A DNA stretch of 57,014 nucleotides from Pleurocapsales cyanobacterium LEGE 10410. Its GTDB lineage: Bacteria > Cyanobacteriota > Cyanobacteriia > Cyanobacteriales > Xenococcaceae. Each line of letters opens with the position of its first letter. Within the stretch, counting starts at the first letter, position 1. The stretch is from the NCBI GenBank assembly GCA_015207195.1, contig JADEXJ010000018.1, forward strand, positions 1 through 57,014, given 5' to 3'. The notes under the pieces are model-generated. The model did no database searches, was not told the origin of the DNA, and saw nothing but the letters and a program-made list of their open reading frames with translations. Below, piece after piece: positions 32,159-41,448 of the stretch. A program made the translations under genes and the position numbers.

Positions 32159-34690
32159 TCATTGCTCTTCAGCTAATTCTTCCTCTGGCATTTCTAGTAA
32201 CTCCTGAGTTGCTTCTTCCAAATCATTAAGCCTTAATAATTTGCTGGCTTCGTCGGCAGCTAGAGGACGACCAAACCAAAAACCCTGCATATTATGACAG
32301 TTTAGGCTACGTAACAATTCCACCTGTTCTTTAGTTTCCACTCCTTCAGCAATCACTTTCAAATTAAAGCCTTTTCCTAATTCGATTAGTGCTGCTACAA
32401 TTGCCAAATCTTGTGGACTATCAGTCATTTGTTGAACCAAAAAGCGGTCTATCTTTAAAGTATTCAACGAGAAGTGTTTCAGATATTCTATAGCCGAAAA
32501 TCCTGTAGTAAAACCATCTACAGCAAGACCTACACCTACAGTTTTCAATTGATTAATTAGATGTCGGCTATAGTCTATGTTTTCCATCAGACTGACAGCA
32601 CCAATTTCCAATTCTAAAAACCTAGAATCTATCTCAACTTCAGCTAAGATCTCGGCAACCTTCTGAGGTAAATTAGGCTGTTGGAACTGCACCGAAGAGA
32701 TGCTTACTCTAATTTTTAATGGCGGTAATCCTTGAGACTGCCATTTTTGGTGTTGAATACAGGCTGAGCGAATTGCCCATTCACCGATTGGCACAATCAA
32801 TTTGGTTCTCTCGGCTGATTTAATAAAATTGCCAGGAGCAACTAAACCCAATTCTGGACTTTCCCAACGCAGTAAAGCTTCAATAGCTTCTATTTCGCCC
32901 GTACTAACGTTAATTTGTGGTTGATAGTGTAGCTTAAATTCTTCTCGATTCAAGGCTTGCTGCAATAAATTTTCCAACTCTAGAGTTACTAAGGCTTGAG
33001 AATTCATCGTCTCGTCATAAAATTGGAAACTATCTTGGTTTTTGCCTGCACGTTCTAATGCTGTATTAGCACTTGCTGATAAGATCTCTACATCAGTTCC
33101 ATCCTGAGGATAAATCGCAACACCGATCTTACTTTGGGTAGTAACTTGCGTATCTCCTAGGGTAAAAGATTGTTCGATAGACTCTTGAATCCTTTGATTG
33201 ATTTTGGCTACTTCTTCTATACCACTAATTTGAGGCAGCAGTAGCGCAAATTTATCATCTTGCCAGTGAATAACCGTATCTCCCGCACGCAAACAAGCAT
33301 TTAATCTTTCACCTAGGGTTGATAGCAGCTGCTCGCTCTTTTTTGTTCCAATAGCAGCACGAATATCGGGTAAGAAACTGAGCTTACAAAACATTACGGC
33401 TAACAGTTTTTGGCTTCTTTTGGCATTGGCGATCGCTGTTAGTAGCTGCCGATTGAAAATCTCTTTCTTGGACCAGCCTACCGCTGAATATTGTAAACTC
33501 TCTGAAGAATAATTATTTTTGAGGCGATGAACAACTAAACAAATCTTTTCTGATTCAGAACCAATCAAGTCTATTTTCAGCTTTACACCAATTGGTTTGC
33601 TATTTCGATGACGTAAAAAACACTCTCCCCAAAAGCTATTTTTATCAGCCACAACTCGGCGTAAAATAGTGGCAAACTTATCTGATTCTGCCATAATTTC
33701 ATAGACATTCATCTGTAACATCTCAGCAGCTGAATATCCTAGCAGGTTGCTAATGGCAGAATTAACTTCTATTATTTGCTTGGTAGCTAATTCGACTATA
33801 ATAATTCCTTCAGTAATTTGTTGAACTATTTGATCGTAAAGTAGCTTGTTTTGCTGCAATTCCCTTGCTAAGGTTTTTTCATTACTGATATCTACGATGT
33901 AGCTTCTAATTACTTTTTTCTCAGGTAAGCGGTGAGCAGTTTGCCGAAAAGTTTTATTGTCTACCTGAACTTCTCTAACAGTCAAACTGTCGCGAGCTGC
34001 ATCATTTTGAGTAATCAGATTTTTTAAGATCGGGTGACTTAACTTTTGATGGTGAATATCCTTGAAATTCACTATACCCGCAGAGTTAATGTAGGTAATA
34101 TTGCCATATAGATCTATTTCAATAATTGGCTGTGGACTCAACTCAGTCAAGGCAGTCTGCTGAGATTCTAGACGTTTGCTTTTGTTTCTTGGGTTTTCAT
34201 TCAGACTAACAACCGTTTCCTTGTTGACCGCTGTATCTCGCACTTTTGGTAAATTGTCTACAAGGTCTTTAGATTCTATGACATTATTTGGCAGTTCTGA
34301 AGTAATTTTATATTTAGCTATAGCATCTGCGCTAAATTGCACCACATCACCAGGTTTTAGCTCGTGAACCAAGCTTTTTTTACCGTTGATATAAATACCA
34401 TTTCGGCTTCTATTACCCTGTAAATCTCCGTCTAAGATCCAATAAGAACATAGATTGGTTTTAACATCAGTTCTTCTCAAAAGGGTTGCGTGATTACGAG
34501 AAGTCTTTTGACAGGAAAAAACAATATCGTTGCTGGAATGACGACCAAGGGAATAAGTAGCAGCATTAAGATGAATTTCTCTGACAAAAGCAGGATCTTC
34601 AATTACTAATATGTGATGTACCAGATCTGAACTGTCCATTGTATGATTTTGGCTAAAATTTGTATTCGTATTGTTTTGATTATTAGTCAA
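32159..34690 (-). CDS. FHA-PAS-GGDEF-EAL protein with degenerate catalytic sites
   Basis: The order is FHA (about 25-130, with SLGRHSSNDIVF, S-R-N-H and NGIYINGKKS), two PAS domains (about 175-270 and 280-390), a GGDEF-type domain whose signature reads Q-D-D-K-F, and a C-terminal EAL domain starting EALLRW. In the EAL domain the N of VNLS reads S (RVSISSVQF), the E of EITES reads A (LEIGAVS) and DDFGTG reads VDGFTTG. K of KID, EGVE and QGFWFG remain. It therefore probably binds c-di-GMP or senses through FHA/PAS rather than making or cutting it. The start is TTG 34690, with an ATG at 34639 as the alternative. Confidence 0.85.
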   Translation of the reverse strand: MTNNQNNTNTNFSQNHTMDSSDLVHHILVIEDPAFVREIHLNAATYSLGRHSSNDIVFSCQKTSRNHATLLRRTDVKTNLCSYWILDGDLQGNRSRNGIYINGKKSLVHELKPGDVVQFSADAIAKYKITSELPNNVIESKDLVDNLPKVRDTAVNKETVVSLNENPRNKSKRLESQQTALTELSPQPIIEIDLYGNITYINSAGIVNFKDIHHQKLSHPILKNLITQNDAARDSLTVREVQVDNKTFRQTAHRLPEKKVIRSYIVDISNEKTLARELQQNKLLYDQIVQQITEGIIIVELATKQIIEVNSAISNLLGYSAAEMLQMNVYEIMAESDKFATILRRVVADKNSFWGECFLRHRNSKPIGVKLKIDLIGSESEKICLVVHRLKNNYSSESLQYSAVGWSKKEIFNRQLLTAIANAKRSQKLLAVMFCKLSFLPDIRAAIGTKKSEQLLSTLGERLNACLRAGDTVIHWQDDKFALLLPQISGIEEVAKINQRIQESIEQSFTLGDTQVTTQSKIGVAIYPQDGTDVEILSASANTALERAGKNQDSFQFYDETMNSQALVTLELENLLQQALNREEFKLHYQPQINVSTGEIEAIEALLRWESPELGLVAPGNFIKSAERTKLIVPIGEWAIRSACIQHQKWQSQGLPPLKIRVSISSVQFQQPNLPQKVAEILAEVEIDSRFLELEIGAVSLMENIDYSRHLINQLKTVGVGLAVDGFTTGFSAIEYLKHFSLNTLKIDRFLVQQMTDSPQDLAIVAALIELGKGFNLKVIAEGVETKEQVELLRSLNCHNMQGFWFGRPLAADEASKLLRLNDLEEATQELLEMPEEELAEEQ

Positions 34691-34987
34691 AAGTAGCTCT
34701 CAATTAATAACTTTGAGGAAAAGTGCTGCTAACAACCACCATGAGCCAATATGCTACATATTTGAAATTATTTCGACTAATTAATAATTTATGCAACATG
34801 ATATTTTATTATATTGTTCCCTGAAATCAGCCCAAAATATCAGCTTGAATCAAAATGTCGCTCAAATGCCGATCGCAGCAAATATTATTCCATGAGTTGT
34901 CAGGTTTAGGCAAAAAGTAGTAAATTTGCGGTTAAACAATGTTGTAGATCGCGCATAGGCTAGGAGAGATGAATGGTTAATTGATCC
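34691..34987. other. Intergenic region between divergent genes
   Basis: AT-rich DNA separates the minus-strand FHA-EAL gene and plus-strand comM. No ORF, repeat or terminator of note is seen. Confidence 0.4.
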
Positions 34988-36514
34988 ATGTTGGCAAGAG
35001 TTTGGAGTGCAGCGATCGCAGGCATTAATGCCATTAAAGTAGGTGTAGAAGTTGATGTTTCTGGAGGACTGCCAAAAATCGTTGTTGTCGGATTGCCCGA
35101 TGTAGCTATTCAAGAATCTAGAGAAAGGGTTAAAGCAGCCTTAAAAAATGCCGACTTTGCCTTTCCCGTACGTAAAATTGTGGTCAATCTTACCCCCGCA
35201 GATTTGCGTAAGGAAGGTCCTTGTTTTGACTTACCGATTAGCGTGGGCATACTCGCAGCTTCAGAACAGGTAGACCCTCAATTGCTAGGAGACTATCTCT
35301 TATATGGTGAGGTATCCCTAGACGGTACTTTAAGAGCAGTATCAGGAGTATTACCCATTGCTGCTGCTGCACGTACAATGGGCATTGCAGGGTTAATCGT
35401 TCCTGCGGGTAATGCTCAAGAAGCAGCAGTAGTTAAAGATCTTGCAGTATACGGATTTGATAATTTAGGACAGGTGGCTGACTTTTTGAACCAACCAGCT
35501 AAATATCAGCCTGTAGTTGCTCAAGATCGACTGCCACAAGAATCTCGATCGCCGATCCTCAACCTAAAAGATGTCAAAGGACAGGTTCAAGCCCGACGAG
35601 CCTTGGAGATTGCAGCAGCAGGGGGACACAACCTGATTTTTGTCGGACCCCCAGGCAGTGGCAAAACTATGTTGGCGCAGCGTTTGCCAGGAATTTTACC
35701 CAATCTTTCTTTCCCTGAAGCCTTAGAAGTTTCCCAAATATATTCCGTTGCAGGCTTGCTTAAAGATCGAGGACAATTGATTACTCAAAGACCTTTTCGC
35801 AATCCCCATCATTCTGCTTCTGGACCGTCTTTGGTTGGCGGTGGCACTTATCCTCGCCCAGGAGAAATTTCTCTGGCTCACCGAGGTATCTTGTTTCTCG
35901 ATGAACTTACAGAATTTAAACGCAACGTATTGGAATACTTACGTCAACCTCTAGAAGATGGTCGGGTCACAATTTCTCGTACCCGCCAATCGGTAATTTT
36001 CCCCGCTCAATTTACTTTGATTGCCAGCACTAATCCCTGTCCCTGCGGTTATTTTGGCGATCCAATTCAAAACTGTACCTGTTCCCCTCGGCAAAGAGAA
36101 AATTACTGGGCAAAGTTGTCTGGTCCCCTGATGGATCGCATCGATCTTCAGGTGGCGGTAAATCGTCTCAAGCCAGAAGAAATGACCAGACAAACCATGG
36201 GAGAAGATACGGCAGCAGTTAGAGCCAGGGTAATTGTTGCCCGCCAGCTCGCCGAACAGCGTTTTGCAGGAGAAACGGAAATTAGCTGTAATGCCCAAAT
36301 GCGATCGCCCCATCTTAGAGAATTTTGTGTTTTAGATGAGGCTAGTCGTAGCCTACTCGAAAGAGCAATTCGCCAACTGGGTTTATCTGCCAGAGCAATG
36401 GATCGGGTGTTAAAAGTGTCTCGCACTATTGCCGATCTAGCTGGCGATCGCAACTTACAAAGCAATCATCTGGCAGAGGCAATTCAATATCGCACCATAG
36501 ACAGAATGCAATAG
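34988..36514 (+). CDS. comM: YifB/ComM-type Mg-chelatase-like AAA ATPase
   Basis: ComM is a hexameric helicase-like ATPase that extends heteroduplex during natural transformation. The N-terminal ChlI-like domain begins MLARVWSAAIAGINAIKVGV and has the Lon-like core VVGLPDVAIQESRERVKAAL. Walker A FVGPPGSGKTMLA and Walker B GILFLDELTEF are present, as is the ASTNPCPCGYFGDP sensor with conserved Cys residues (NCTCSPRQ). At 508 residues it is the usual size, and it starts at ATG 34988. Its presence suggests capacity for natural transformation, which fits a genome with foreign genes and a pAgo. Confidence 0.93.
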   Translation: MLARVWSAAIAGINAIKVGVEVDVSGGLPKIVVVGLPDVAIQESRERVKAALKNADFAFPVRKIVVNLTPADLRKEGPCFDLPISVGILAASEQVDPQLLGDYLLYGEVSLDGTLRAVSGVLPIAAAARTMGIAGLIVPAGNAQEAAVVKDLAVYGFDNLGQVADFLNQPAKYQPVVAQDRLPQESRSPILNLKDVKGQVQARRALEIAAAGGHNLIFVGPPGSGKTMLAQRLPGILPNLSFPEALEVSQIYSVAGLLKDRGQLITQRPFRNPHHSASGPSLVGGGTYPRPGEISLAHRGILFLDELTEFKRNVLEYLRQPLEDGRVTISRTRQSVIFPAQFTLIASTNPCPCGYFGDPIQNCTCSPRQRENYWAKLSGPLMDRIDLQVAVNRLKPEEMTRQTMGEDTAAVRARVIVARQLAEQRFAGETEISCNAQMRSPHLREFCVLDEASRSLLERAIRQLGLSARAMDRVLKVSRTIADLAGDRNLQSNHLAEAIQYRTIDRMQ

Positions 36515-36832
36515 TTATTGAATTATTATTAATTGAGAGACTGTTTGTAAATTAAACCTTAAGATGGCGAAAATGTTCGCTCTTTGTGGGTTACGGCAAA
36601 TAGACAATCAAATATTCTAATCGGCTAGATATTTATGCCTAACCCACCCTACTGGACTAACACAGCTAAAATAGTGCAATAAACAAGCGGGAAAAACCAG
36701 GAATATCTGCTACATCTCAAAAACCCAATCATTTGTTGGTAAGCAAGCAAATCATCTGCGTTCATCTGTGTTTATCTGTGCGACGCGGAGCTAGTCCTTT
36801 AGGGGACTTTTCCAATGCCTCAAACTAGCTGT
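36515..36832. other. Intergenic region holding a repeat copy
   Basis: Most of it is the imperfect repeat at 36652-36780. The following 36781-36815 reads GACGCGGAGCTAGTCCTTT then AGGGGA, a second common dispersed repeat phrase. Confidence 0.5.
36652..36780. repeat. Long imperfect inverted repeat, copy A
   Basis: About 129 bp is repeated in inverted orientation at 40418-40547 with about ten mismatches. The phrase CCAATCATTTGTTGGTAAGC lies in its centre. Confidence 0.9.
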
Positions 36833-38332
36833 TTAATAGCTATAGTTGCTTAGTTGTTTCTCTGATGTTTCATCTTGCCAAGTTTTGGTACAAACAACAA
36901 ACAATTCCACTCCATATTCATCGGACTGAATTTCTAGGGGCAAAGCACGGAATTTAGAATGAGAAAATAGCTTTTCGATGTCTTCGGCAGAGCGATAGAT
37001 TGAGTGCCATTCCAAGATATGCTCTAATAGAACACGGTCGGGATTGGCAGCATGAAAATTACCTAAAATCACGGTTCCGTTAGGCAACAGACGGTCGTAA
37101 ATCCAGTCGAGAATCCGAATCATTTCGCGATCGCGTAGATAGTTTGCCATACTAACGCTGTAGATCATCTGCTGGGGTGGGATCTCAATCTGACTATAGC
37201 CCTCAGCCAATAAAAAGAGATTGTCCTGAATAAAGGTTAAATTATCTCGAAAGCCCCATTTGTGAGCTATGTTAGCAGCAGACGTTAAATCTCGATGATT
37301 AAAGTCGATGCAGGTGGCATGAACGTTAGGCGGTGAAGTTTGAAAATAGAGGTCTAAGATTTCTGATGCCGAACCACTAGCGATGCTGGTGATGGGCATG
37401 GCGTTTTCTACGGGCCAATTTTCTGCTAGATCTTTAATAGTAGCGGTAACTATTCTCCCACGATTTTTTAAAGCCAAAAAGGTAGGCAAAGAACGAATCC
37501 AACGATCTAAGTAAATACCTATGTGTCCATCTCCTTCTGGTTCGTTTTGCGAGAGTAGTTCGGTGATATAAGAATCGCTGATACAGCCTCCTGGTCGGCG
37601 AAAAGCGCGATCGCAAAAGCTACTGAGCATAAAGAAAGGAAAGGTTTCGCGGAAGATATAAGTTCCAATTGCCTTTTTGATTTGTGGCTCTTGAATAACT
37701 TGCTCGCGTAGAGAACCGATCAGCATATTACAGATCTTGTTGATCTGCTCTTGTGCCTCCTGTTCGCTGGTTTCTTTACTGCGAATCCCTTGTTCAATCG
37801 CACTCAGGTTTTTCTTAAATAGCTCGGTTTCACTAATCAGTTCGGGAGGTATCGCATCTTGTCCTGCTTGACCCGTACGCTGAGTATCAAATTTCGGCGC
37901 AGTACGCACCCTCCGCGTTAAATGAGTCACCAAAGAAGAAGTCTGACGTAGCCGACTAGAAAGACTATGAGCCAGAGACTGATAAAAGCGGTCGGATAAA
38001 CCAGGTACGGAAGTTAGTAGAGAATATAGATTTTGTCGCTCCAAAATACAAACTTCCACATGATCTTGGGCTACTACTGCTGCACTGGTCGGAACTTCCT
38101 CCAGAAAAGACATCTCGCCAAAGATTTCCCCAGGCTCTAAAAAAGCGATCGCCACATCTCTACCAGAGGCTGCTCTTTCAATTCTGACCATTCCTTTACG
38201 AATCAAATATATTGCCTGAGACAAACGACCTTCCTTAAGAATTACTTCGTGTTGCTTATAAGTTGCAACACGGGCTTTTTCTAGTAGAACTTCGTAGTCT
38301 TTGCTCGTTAAATACTTTAATTTACTATCCAT
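36833..38332 (-). CDS. Cyclic nucleotide-binding domain fused to a methyltransferase-like domain
   Basis: The N-terminal third is a cNMP-binding jelly roll (KQHEVILKEGRLSQAIYLIR, GEIFGEMSFLEEVPTSAAVV). The phosphate-binding cassette GEMSFLEEVPTSA has Ser-Ala where cAMP-specific proteins have Arg, so ligand choice is unclear. A helical linker (about 130-270) precedes a class I SAM methyltransferase-like fold at about 290-480. This is visible as SIASGSASEILDLYF (motif I), ATCIDFNHRDL and IYSVSMANYLRD. Such fusions are annotated in other bacteria as factors for methyl-ester signalling compounds. It has an ATG start and is full length at 499 residues. Confidence 0.8.
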   Translation of the reverse strand: MDSKLKYLTSKDYEVLLEKARVATYKQHEVILKEGRLSQAIYLIRKGMVRIERAASGRDVAIAFLEPGEIFGEMSFLEEVPTSAAVVAQDHVEVCILERQNLYSLLTSVPGLSDRFYQSLAHSLSSRLRQTSSLVTHLTRRVRTAPKFDTQRTGQAGQDAIPPELISETELFKKNLSAIEQGIRSKETSEQEAQEQINKICNMLIGSLREQVIQEPQIKKAIGTYIFRETFPFFMLSSFCDRAFRRPGGCISDSYITELLSQNEPEGDGHIGIYLDRWIRSLPTFLALKNRGRIVTATIKDLAENWPVENAMPITSIASGSASEILDLYFQTSPPNVHATCIDFNHRDLTSAANIAHKWGFRDNLTFIQDNLFLLAEGYSQIEIPPQQMIYSVSMANYLRDREMIRILDWIYDRLLPNGTVILGNFHAANPDRVLLEHILEWHSIYRSAEDIEKLFSHSKFRALPLEIQSDEYGVELFVVCTKTWQDETSEKQLSNYSY

Positions 38333-38398
38333 TCTATATATATTGGGTTTGACCTATTGCACCCCAGATCATAGTTCCCAAATTAGTTGTGACGATCG

Positions 38399-39688
38399 TC
38401 ACTGCTGGGAAAAGAATTTGCAATCTGATAAACTGGGTCGTTTGGCTTGTTGGTGAAATAAATTTTTAATAGCCACCTGTCTTCTTTCGGGTAATTCTCT
38501 TGCTAGGTTCCAAAGACTTTCATAGAAGAAAAAAGATATTCCAGCAAACTGACGTTCGCGTGCAATCTTAACTTGCTTATAAATTTTATGCCATAGTATC
38601 GGGCGACCCTTTAAACCAGACAAAACCCCAATTGCTACGGGAATATGCTGCTTGGCTGCGATGATTTCTGGCTGTTCTAGCTCTTTGATGAAGCTGTCGA
38701 GGCGATCGCGATATACCTGGACGATTAGTTCTTCAATCAAGCCTTTGCGCTCCCACTTGTGCCAATCAAGCAGAAAAGAATTGAGGGAAAAGTACTGGGG
38801 GTTGGGAGACACAGACACAATTGCCTTGGGATTATTGCGCTTAATCTCATGAAACAATGACTCTACATAATCCGTAATTTTATCGGCGCGCCAGCGAACC
38901 CACTCGGCATCTTTTGGGTCGGGAGGCGGTACTTGCCCCTCATGCTCTGACTGATAAAGCTCCACTGTATAAGGATCGTAACCAAACTCTGAGGGATAAC
39001 CAAAATGATCGTCTAGCTGAATGCCATCAATATCATAGTTGCTGACTATCTCGACAATTAGCTCGGTCATAAAATCCTGAACATCAGGACGAAGAGGATT
39101 GAGCCACACCCGCTGATGAACATCTCCTTCCCACCAGATTGTGCTGCCATCTTCTCTAGTGGTCAGCCATTGAGGATGTCGTTTGGCTAGTTCCGAATCA
39201 GCAGGAGCCATAAAGCCAAACTCAAACCAAGGAATAACGCTCATTTGGCGTTGGTGTCCTAACTCAGCAATTTCTGCCAAAACGTCCCGTTCTTGTAGTC
39301 CTTCAGTCGGGTCGAGAGCCAATCCCGTAAACGCTTCAGACACCTTTGAGGGATAGAGAGTATAACCCCAATTCCACACTGTAGGATAGAGAGTATTAAA
39401 GTTAGCTTCTGCCAATAGGGCGATCGCCTCGGCGGTTTTGTTACGCTCAAACAAAACATCACTATCTACATTAGTCAGCCAGACCCCCCTGATTTCCCTA
39501 GGAGTACTGCCCTGACATGGTAGAGTCTCGGTTGGTAGTTGAGAATGGCTGGGAAAAGAAGTAATTGATACTAAGGTAAGAGTCAGAACAAACAGAAACA
39601 CCAGCCAATATTGGCGACCCTTTGACTGGCTAAACTGCACTAATTTGTTAGCATAGAGATCGAATGATTGGGCAATGCGTTCTTTCAT
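38399..39688 (-). CDS. Glycoside hydrolase family 10-like (GHL10/DUF187) protein
   Basis: A signal-anchor helix (YWLVFLFVLTLTLVSITSF, about 27-45) targets it outside the cytoplasmic membrane. The TIM-barrel then begins PREIRGVWLTNVDSDVLF and carries the GHL10 features LGHQRQMSVIPWFEFGF, WLNPLRPDVQDFMTELI, DGIQLDDHFGYPSEFGY and KAIVSVSPNPQYFS. These enzymes are thought to cut glycosidic bonds in exopolysaccharide or peptidoglycan-linked polymers. The substrate is not predictable. The ATG start is at 39688. It lies 66 bp after the upstream gene region and may be separately transcribed. Confidence 0.85.
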   Translation of the reverse strand: MKERIAQSFDLYANKLVQFSQSKGRQYWLVFLFVLTLTLVSITSFPSHSQLPTETLPCQGSTPREIRGVWLTNVDSDVLFERNKTAEAIALLAEANFNTLYPTVWNWGYTLYPSKVSEAFTGLALDPTEGLQERDVLAEIAELGHQRQMSVIPWFEFGFMAPADSELAKRHPQWLTTREDGSTIWWEGDVHQRVWLNPLRPDVQDFMTELIVEIVSNYDIDGIQLDDHFGYPSEFGYDPYTVELYQSEHEGQVPPPDPKDAEWVRWRADKITDYVESLFHEIKRNNPKAIVSVSPNPQYFSLNSFLLDWHKWERKGLIEELIVQVYRDRLDSFIKELEQPEIIAAKQHIPVAIGVLSGLKGRPILWHKIYKQVKIARERQFAGISFFFYESLWNLARELPERRQVAIKNLFHQQAKRPSLSDCKFFSQQ

Positions 39689-39876
39689 GAGTGCCTTAAG
39701 ATTTGCAGAACAAGGCGATTATAACCCTTTATCAATCAACCTTTTTTTTGGTACTGTCTAACCAGATTTGGTTATATTGCTAAATTATAGTCTCATACTA
39801 GTATTTTGCTAAAGGCATCAAAACCTAAAGCTTAGAATAGTATTACTCTCTAGGTCATTGGGCAACCTAATATCTG

Positions 39877-40371
39877 ATGTATATTCGCGATGCTGTAGAA
39901 GCCGATTTAGCTACAATTATTGATATTTACAACCAGAGCATTCCCAACCATAGGGCAACGGCAGATCTCGAACCCGTTACCGTAGCCGATCGCTGGAACT
40001 GGTATCGCGATCGCTCAGTCAACCGTCCTCTTTGGGTCATAGCCAAACAAGAGCAAATCTTAGGCTGGCTCAGTTTTCAAAACTTTTATGGTCGTCCCGC
40101 TTATCAACATACCGCTGAAATTAGTATTTATGTAGCAACAGCATATCAGCATCAGGGTATTGGCAGTAAACTTTTGGCAAGAGCGATCGCTTGTAGTCCT
40201 CAACTACAATTAACAACTTTACTCGGCTTTATCTTTGCCCACAACCAGCCCAGCCTTAATCTATTTTCCCGTCATGGCTTTACTCAGTGGGGTTATCTCC
40301 CCGACGTTGCTAAACTCTGCGGTGTTGATAGAAGTTTAGTAATTTTGGGACGCAAGATTGATTACTATTAA
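39877..40371 (+). CDS. GNAT acetyltransferase, phosphinothricin-acetyltransferase-like
   Basis: The GNAT fold is shown by YIRDAVEADLATIIDIYNQS at the start and the acetyl-CoA pyrophosphate loop YVATAYQHQGIGSKLLARAI (Q-x-x-G-I-G). The acceptor-side strand FIFAHNQPSLNLFSRHGFTQ is also conserved. The N-terminal half with IDIYNQSIPNHRATADLEPV matches the Pat/Bar subfamily that acetylates phosphinothricin or methionine-sulfoximine-type compounds. The length, 164, is standard. The ATG start is at 39877. It is flanked downstream by the repeat copy B. Confidence 0.88.
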   Translation: MYIRDAVEADLATIIDIYNQSIPNHRATADLEPVTVADRWNWYRDRSVNRPLWVIAKQEQILGWLSFQNFYGRPAYQHTAEISIYVATAYQHQGIGSKLLARAIACSPQLQLTTLLGFIFAHNQPSLNLFSRHGFTQWGYLPDVAKLCGVDRSLVILGRKIDYY

Positions 40372-40417
40372 CTACTAGACTGACACGCCTTAAATGTTGC
40401 ATTAGAAGAAACCAGTC

Positions 40418-40547
40418 CACAGATAAACACAGATAAACACAGATGATTTGCTTGCTTACCAACAAATGATTGGGTTTTTGAGATGCAGCAGATAGTCCTG
40501 GTTTTTTCCGCTCGTTTATTTCACTATTTTAGCTATGTCAGTCCACT
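40418..40547. repeat. Long imperfect inverted repeat, copy B
   Basis: This is the inverted partner of 36652-36780, starting CACAGATAAACACAGATAAA and ending near CAGTCCACTA. Most of it lies in the gap between the GNAT and DUF2301 genes. Confidence 0.9.
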
Positions 40548-40708
40548 ACGATGCTAAAAAAAAGTTACAGCTAACCTAGCAAAAGATAGTTCGAGCCATA
40601 TTAATCAATAACATATTAAATAATAGGTATGGAAGACAGAAAAAAATCAATTACCTTTTTAATTAAAGTCCCGTATGTAATGTCAACTAACAACAAACCA
40701 ATAAAATT

Positions 40709-41359
40709 ATGACTGCTCTTTTAGATCGAGAACCACAAACTTACCAAGGACAATTTGGCGAGTATACCATTACCAAACGCGATCGCCTGGAAGTGATTAT
40801 TTATCGGCTGGGGTTAGTCGTAGCTGCTGCCAGCTTTGCTATTGCCAGCAATCTTTTCTTTGCCCAAGGAACAGCAGCTATCCCCGCTATTACTCCCCTA
40901 TTCATTTTATTTTCTCTGGGTTTGGGGGTCAGCCTGTTTTATATTCACATCTACATGAAGGCATTGCATCGTGCATTGCAGGCTTTTTGGCTGATTGGGA
41001 CAATAGCATCGGGGGCGATCGCAATTTCTAGTCATGAACCTCTGGCACTATATATCTATAATCATCCTCTAAGCTTGTTTGGTACGGGCTTTACCTTTGC
41101 TGCTTTGACAGGAATCTATTTCAAAGAAGCCTTCTGTTTTAATCGTCTAGAAACAAAAATTCTTACTCCCGTCGTTCCCTTGCTACTATTAGGACACATG
41201 ACGGGGATTATGCCTGTAGAGATGGAGCAAGCATTCTTAGGAATTTGGACAATTGGCTTTAGTGTCTTTGCGATTAGAAAAATGACTCAGGAAATCGACC
41301 CTGATATTGGTGACAAGTCCGTATTTGCCTATCTCAAGCAGCAAGAGTCAAAAGTCTAG
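40709..41359 (+). CDS. DUF2301 integral membrane protein
   Basis: A short soluble N-terminus (QGQFGEYTITKRDRLEVIIY) is followed by about six hydrophobic helices from residue 30 to 200, for example LGLVVAAASFAIASNLFFA, PLFILFSLGLGVSLFYIHI and LGIWTIGFSVFAI. The N-terminal consensus GEYTITKRDRLEVI and the FCFNRLETK loop fit DUF2301, a mostly cyanobacterial membrane family of unknown function. The ATG start is at 40709. No operon partner other than the gene 89 bp downstream is seen. Confidence 0.85.
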   Translation: MTALLDREPQTYQGQFGEYTITKRDRLEVIIYRLGLVVAAASFAIASNLFFAQGTAAIPAITPLFILFSLGLGVSLFYIHIYMKALHRALQAFWLIGTIASGAIAISSHEPLALYIYNHPLSLFGTGFTFAALTGIYFKEAFCFNRLETKILTPVVPLLLLGHMTGIMPVEMEQAFLGIWTIGFSVFAIRKMTQEIDPDIGDKSVFAYLKQQESKV

Positions 41360-41448
41360 AGTAACTGAGCGATTGCCTGTGGGCGGTTTAATCTCAAAGC
41401 TATCAGAACGGACTACAAATAACAAATCAGTACGCTGTAACATAACCT

